Below are positions 5,111 to 8,086 of a DNA stretch of 8,086 nt, in pieces (position 1 is the first letter of the stretch; the number at the start of each line of letters is the position of its first letter). This stretch comes from Candidatus Cloacimonadota bacterium. Lineage in GTDB: Bacteria > Cloacimonadota > Cloacimonadia > Cloacimonadales > JAJBBL01. Below the pieces are notes generated by a model. That model did not search any database, was not told the origin of the DNA, and worked only from the letters and a program-made list of their open reading frames with translations. The stretch covers positions 1-8,086 of the forward strand of contig JAJBBL010000013.1 in the NCBI GenBank assembly GCA_020532365.1, given 5' to 3'. A program made the position numbers and the translations under genes.

Positions 5111-7159
5111 ATGCTTAAAAGTTTAATTAAAAAAGATTTACAAGAATGCTGGGAAGCACTTGAATATGAATATAGTGACAATTATTACGTGGAAGTACCG
5201 AAAAACCCAGAACACGGCGATTTCTCGACAAATGCAGCCCTGGCTAACGCTAAAAACAACCGCCTTAAACCGCTCGATATGGCGGCACAAATTGTCGAGC
5301 TATTAAAGAAAAAAAGACATTATAAGTCCGTCTCTATCGCCGGTAATGGGTTCATTAACTTCGTACTGGCAAATAATAGATACCATAAGACACTTATCGA
5401 TATTTTTGAAGCTGGTGACAAGTATGGACAGAGTGAGTACGGTGAAGGGAAGAAAGTGCTAATTGAGTTTGTTAGCGCTAATCCTACAGGCCCTCTGAAT
5501 GTCGTTAATGCACGTGCTGCTGCATATGGCGATACTCTATATAAAATAATGAACTATGCCGGCTTCAAAGCAAAAAGAGAATACTACATCAACGATTCAG
5601 GTAACCAAGTAGATGTCTTAGCAGAATCATTGGAACTACGGTATCGTGAAATACTTGGTGAAGATATAGGTGAACTACCGCCCGGTACTTATCAAGGCGA
5701 ATATGTTAAAGATTTAGCTCTGAAACTCAGAGCTAAAGAGGGTACCAAAATAATGCACTACTCCGAAGCAGATAAATTAGAGAAGATGAAAGAGTTTGCC
5801 TTAGAAGAAATACACGAAATGCAATATAGTAGCTTAGAAAAGTTTGGCGTTGAATTTGATAGCTGGGTTTCGGAAAAAATGCTCCGCTCACAAGGGGTGA
5901 TTGAAGAAGTACTCAGTTATCTTGCTGAAGCTAATTGCACTTACGAAAGTGAAGAAGCTGTCTGGTTTGCATCTTCCAAATATGGTGATGAAAAAGACCG
6001 TGTCTTAATGAAGTCTGATGGTGAAATAACCTATTTCGTACCCGACTTAGCATACCATCTAACTAAATATCATCGCGGGTTTGACCATATTATAGACGTG
6101 TTGGGACCTGATCACCACGGCTATGTTCCACGGCTTACCGCCGCTATGAGAGCTCTCCAATTTGATGAAACTAAACTGGAGATCATCTTCCTACAACAGG
6201 TTAACCTGTTTGAAGGGGGCGAGAAAGTGAAAATGTCGAAACGTACCGGTAATATCATCACTATGGATGAATTGATTGACGAAGTAGGGGTCGACGCCGC
6301 TCGTTATTTCTTCCTTGAAAAAAAGCCAAGCGCTCACCTTAACTTCGACTTAGAACTGGCTAAAAAAGAATCAAGCGAAAACCCTGTCTACTACTGCCAA
6401 TATGCCCACGCACGTATCTGCAGTGTTATGAAAAGAGCGAAAAAAGAAAAGGTTAACCTTAAAGACTTCAATACAAAAGACCTAACCAGACTTAAATCAG
6501 CAGAGGAAATTGCCCTTATCAAGAAAATGGTCGAATTTCCCGAACTTCTCGTCTCCGCATCTGTCGCCAGAGAACCTCATAGATTAGCCTTCTATACCTA
6601 CGATCTGGCCACACTATTCCATAGATATTACCAAAAATACCAAGTACTTAATTCAGCCCGACCTGAGCTCTCAAAGGCAAGACTATACCTACTTACTGCA
6701 GTTAAAGAAACTTTAGCCATTGCCCTTAACCTGATGGGAATCACAGCACCTGAATCAATGTACAAAAGTGCAACGAAAAAGAAAACAGAAACCGCTGCAC
6801 AAAAAGCAAAAGTCGAAAGTACAGAGAAAAAAGGCTCTATATATCAAAAGAATGACTACGATGGAAAAGATGACTATAGCCAAATAAATGATGGCAAAGA
6901 TGACGACCTTATCGATGATGATGACGAAAATGATGATGATGAAGTTGAAGTCAAAACTAAGAAAGCAGCCCCGAAACCTAAAACTAAATCTGGAATAGCT
7001 AAAGCCGCTGGCCTCATAGAGAAAAACACCAAGACGAATAAACCGGAACCAAAAAAAGATAGTAAGTCAACTAAAAAAGCCGACAGCAAAACAGATAAAA
7101 AAGAAAAATCTGAGCCTAAAAAACCTAAAGCTACTAAGAAAGAGAAAAAAGATAAATAA
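5111..7159 (+). CDS. argS: Arginyl-tRNA synthetase with a long charged C-terminal tail
   Basis: ArgRS is a class I synthetase that charges tRNA-Arg in the cytoplasm. Residues 1-90 form the N-terminal tRNA-binding add-on domain (VPKNPEHGDFSTNAAL at 29-44). The catalytic domain follows, with FVSANPTGPL (120-129), LGPDHHGYVPRL (331-342) and VKMSKRTGN (373-381), which is a good KMSKS loop. The HIGH position reads NVVN (130-133) rather than HVGH. The DALR anticodon-binding domain runs to about Met550, where TAPESM matches the normal C-terminus of the family. The reading frame then continues for 132 residues: an acidic Asp-rich patch (586-612) followed by a Lys/Pro/Ala-rich, probably disordered tail (615-682). 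The family is normally about 550-590 residues, so the tail is extra. GGGAG (5098-5102) is 8 bases before the ATG. The stop overlaps the next start (TAATG). Confidence 0.95.
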   Translation: MLKSLIKKDLQECWEALEYEYSDNYYVEVPKNPEHGDFSTNAALANAKNNRLKPLDMAAQIVELLKKKRHYKSVSIAGNGFINFVLANNRYHKTLIDIFEAGDKYGQSEYGEGKKVLIEFVSANPTGPLNVVNARAAAYGDTLYKIMNYAGFKAKREYYINDSGNQVDVLAESLELRYREILGEDIGELPPGTYQGEYVKDLALKLRAKEGTKIMHYSEADKLEKMKEFALEEIHEMQYSSLEKFGVEFDSWVSEKMLRSQGVIEEVLSYLAEANCTYESEEAVWFASSKYGDEKDRVLMKSDGEITYFVPDLAYHLTKYHRGFDHIIDVLGPDHHGYVPRLTAAMRALQFDETKLEIIFLQQVNLFEGGEKVKMSKRTGNIITMDELIDEVGVDAARYFFLEKKPSAHLNFDLELAKKESSENPVYYCQYAHARICSVMKRAKKEKVNLKDFNTKDLTRLKSAEEIALIKKMVEFPELLVSASVAREPHRLAFYTYDLATLFHRYYQKYQVLNSARPELSKARLYLLTAVKETLAIALNLMGITAPESMYKSATKKKTETAAQKAKVESTEKKGSIYQKNDYDGKDDYSQINDGKDDDLIDDDDENDDDEVEVKTKKAAPKPKTKSGIAKAAGLIEKNTKTNKPEPKKDSKSTKKADSKTDKKEKSEPKKPKATKKEKKDK

Positions 7160-7686
7160 TGATGAACGCTGGAAATACCACGTCAGTCTTGATACTGTCA
7201 GATAGCCATAACAATCAGTTTCTGCTTAGAAAAATACTGAGAAATGAGGCTAAAAATGTAGATTATGTCTTCCACTTAGGAGATAATTACGAAGACCTTG
7301 ATGAAAATATGGATCTCCTTAAAGGGAAACGACTATACAAAGTGCCAGGGATATTTCACCCAAGATACGCCGATGGAACTCTGCCTAAAACAATAACCGT
7401 TGATATCTACAAGTGGAAATTCTTCCTTGTACATAATAGTGACGATATTCCTCTGTTTGTGCCACAAATTGACTTCTTTTGCTACGGACATACACACAAA
7501 CAAGTGTTCCAGAAAAATGAAAACGGTAGCTATTATTTGAACCCAGGACACCTCAAAGATACAGTCGATAGAAGTTACCCCGCATCATATGCATTCTTAC
7601 ATATGAACTCAAAGCAAGTAAACATACACTTTAAGTGCTGTAGAGGTAAAGTCACACAAGAACATATAGTATATAAGGATAGATAG
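7159..7686 (+). CDS. Calcineurin-like metallophosphoesterase, YfcE/MJ0936-like, with an altered metal site
   Basis: A 175-residue cytoplasmic phosphoesterase of the small single-domain type. Motifs in order are ILSDSHNN (12-19, Asp15 and His17), FHLGDNYED (38-46, Asp42), LVHN (90-93, His92), CYGHTHKQ (108-115, His111 and His113) and YLNPGH, a variant of the usual NPGS. The expected GNxD or GNHE motif after the GDN block reads VPGIFHP (62-68), so the metal-binding Asn is replaced by Ile65. Relatives cleave phosphodiesters or phosphomonoesters; the substrate here is not predictable. The ATG shares one base with the argS stop, and a second ATG directly follows at 7162, so the start may be either. 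No strong ribosome site is visible, suggesting translational coupling to argS. It is the last gene of the cluster before a 160-base gap. Confidence 0.85.
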   Translation: MMNAGNTTSVLILSDSHNNQFLLRKILRNEAKNVDYVFHLGDNYEDLDENMDLLKGKRLYKVPGIFHPRYADGTLPKTITVDIYKWKFFLVHNSDDIPLFVPQIDFFCYGHTHKQVFQKNENGSYYLNPGHLKDTVDRSYPASYAFLHMNSKQVNIHFKCCRGKVTQEHIVYKDR

Positions 7687-7846
7687 AAATAAACTTTTGA
7701 TTGAAACAAATTCGGTTCAATTAAGTTATTTTAATTAAGTGGTTGAGTTGCCAAGACAAGGCCGCTACAACTATGTGTGAAACATATTAAATAGTTCTCA
7801 CACAAAATAAATATCAATAGACAGTATTGTCACCGTTGGAGGTTTG
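7687..7846. other. Intergenic region between the phosphoesterase and moxR
   Basis: This AT-rich gap of 160 bases contains an A/T-rich stem (7697-7705 with 7716-7724, 9 bp including one G-T pair, 10-base loop) followed by GTTATTTT, at best a weak terminator. AATTAAGT occurs twice (7719-7726 and 7733-7740). TTGCCA (7748-7753) and TATGTG (7772-7777), 18 bases apart, are a possible moxR promoter. The break in gene packing suggests a new transcription unit starts at moxR. Confidence 0.5.
7774..7804. repeat. 7-bp inverted repeat before moxR
   Basis: TGTGTGA (7774-7780) and TCACACA (7798-7804) are exact reverse complements separated by 17 bases. The left arm overlaps the possible -10 box of the moxR promoter candidate, so it could be an operator; it could also be a small hairpin in the leader. 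No regulator is identifiable. Confidence 0.35.
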
Positions 7847-8086
7847 ATGAACATTGATGAACTTAACTTAAGAATACGGGAAAAGAGTGGGATAATTGAG
7901 AATGTCCAAACTGAAGTGAGAAAAGTCATAATCGGCCAAGATTATATGATTAGACGAATTTTAGTCGGACTACTCGCAAATGGACATCTCCTCTTGGAAG
8001 GGGTTCCTGGACTTGCTAAAACCTTGGCCGTCAATACCATAGCTAATACTTTTAACGCTACGTTTAAAAGAATACAGTTTACGCCA
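7847..8086 (+). CDS. moxR: MoxR-family AAA+ ATPase, N-terminal part (runs off the right edge)
   Basis: Only the first 80 codons are present. After an N-terminal helical stretch comes VIIGQDYMIRRILVGLLANG (27-46), then HLLLEGVPGLAKT (47-59). The latter contains the Walker A motif GVPGLAKT, whose GxPGxAKT form is characteristic of MoxR ATPases. FKRIQFTP at the edge is the usual run into the segment before Walker B. MoxR proteins act as chaperone-like ATPases, often encoded with DUF58 and von Willebrand factor A proteins, which would be expected just beyond the window. GGAGG (7838-7842) lies 4 bases before the ATG and supports this start. The gene is set apart from the preceding cluster by 160 bases and probably has its own promoter. 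Confidence 0.95.
   Translation, partial: MNIDELNLRIREKSGIIENVQTEVRKVIIGQDYMIRRILVGLLANGHLLLEGVPGLAKTLAVNTIANTFNATFKRIQFTP

Noticed and set aside
6914..6940. GAT triplet runs in argS as a possible phase-variation tract
   Set aside because: There are only three or four units per run and slippage would be in frame, changing only the number of Asp residues.
6874..7089. Minus-strand open frame opposite the argS tail, rich in Ser and Phe
   Set aside because: It is a shadow of the Asp/Lys-rich codons of the argS tail, with no ribosome site and no family.
7697..7731. Intrinsic terminator after the phosphoesterase gene
   Set aside because: The stem has a single G-C pair and a wobble, so it is too weak to call, though it is noted in the intergenic entry.
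1..8086. A novel defence, mobile or biosynthetic system
   Set aside because: Every gene falls in a known housekeeping or widespread family. I see no transposase, integrase, toxin pair or CRISPR-type repeats.

Overview
The window is a compact, AT-rich stretch of bacterial chromosome filled almost entirely with housekeeping genes. The organism looks like a diderm (Gram-negative) bacterium, probably in or near the Planctomycetota/PVC group. Three things point that way: a stand-alone heptose-phosphate nucleotidyltransferase (LPS or heptoside synthesis), an AlaRS N-terminus of the eukaryote-like type (CIRAGGKHNDLDEVGKD followed by a FFEMLGNWSFGDY block) that I associate with planctomycetes, and a MoxR ATPase. 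This placement is inference from recalled families, not from a search.

Layout. Positions 1-465 (minus strand) hold the N-terminal 155 codons of alaS, cut by the window edge. A 482-base divergent intergenic region (466-947) contains a long perfect hairpin, a 12-bp palindrome inside an imperfect direct repeat, and a good sigma70-like promoter at its right end. From 948 to 7686 ten genes run on the plus strand with gaps of 0-23 bases or small overlaps, except for a 103-base gap before glmU: rfaE2, an RseC-like membrane protein, folB, folK, glmU (uridylyltransferase half only), a HIT-domain Ap4A phosphorylase-like protein, a LytR_C-domain putative lipoprotein, rsfS, argS, and a calcineurin-like phosphoesterase. 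A 160-base gap with small inverted repeats follows, and then the first 80 codons of a moxR-type AAA+ ATPase.

How the genes fit together. folB and folK catalyse consecutive steps of folate synthesis and abut exactly (TAAATG). rfaE2, glmU and the LytR_C protein relate to the cell envelope. rsfS, argS and alaS relate to translation. The HIT protein may act on dinucleoside polyphosphates, which aminoacyl-tRNA synthetases can produce. The cluster reads as a mixed growth-related operon or two operons (948-2721 and 2825-7686).

I see no defence, mobile, CRISPR or secondary-metabolite system. The unusual points are within ordinary genes: an ArgRS with an approximately 130-residue acidic-then-lysine-rich tail and a HIGH motif reading NVVN, a GlmU without its acetyltransferase catalytic half, and a phosphoesterase lacking the usual metal-binding Asn. 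The structured DNA upstream of the operon is also notable.
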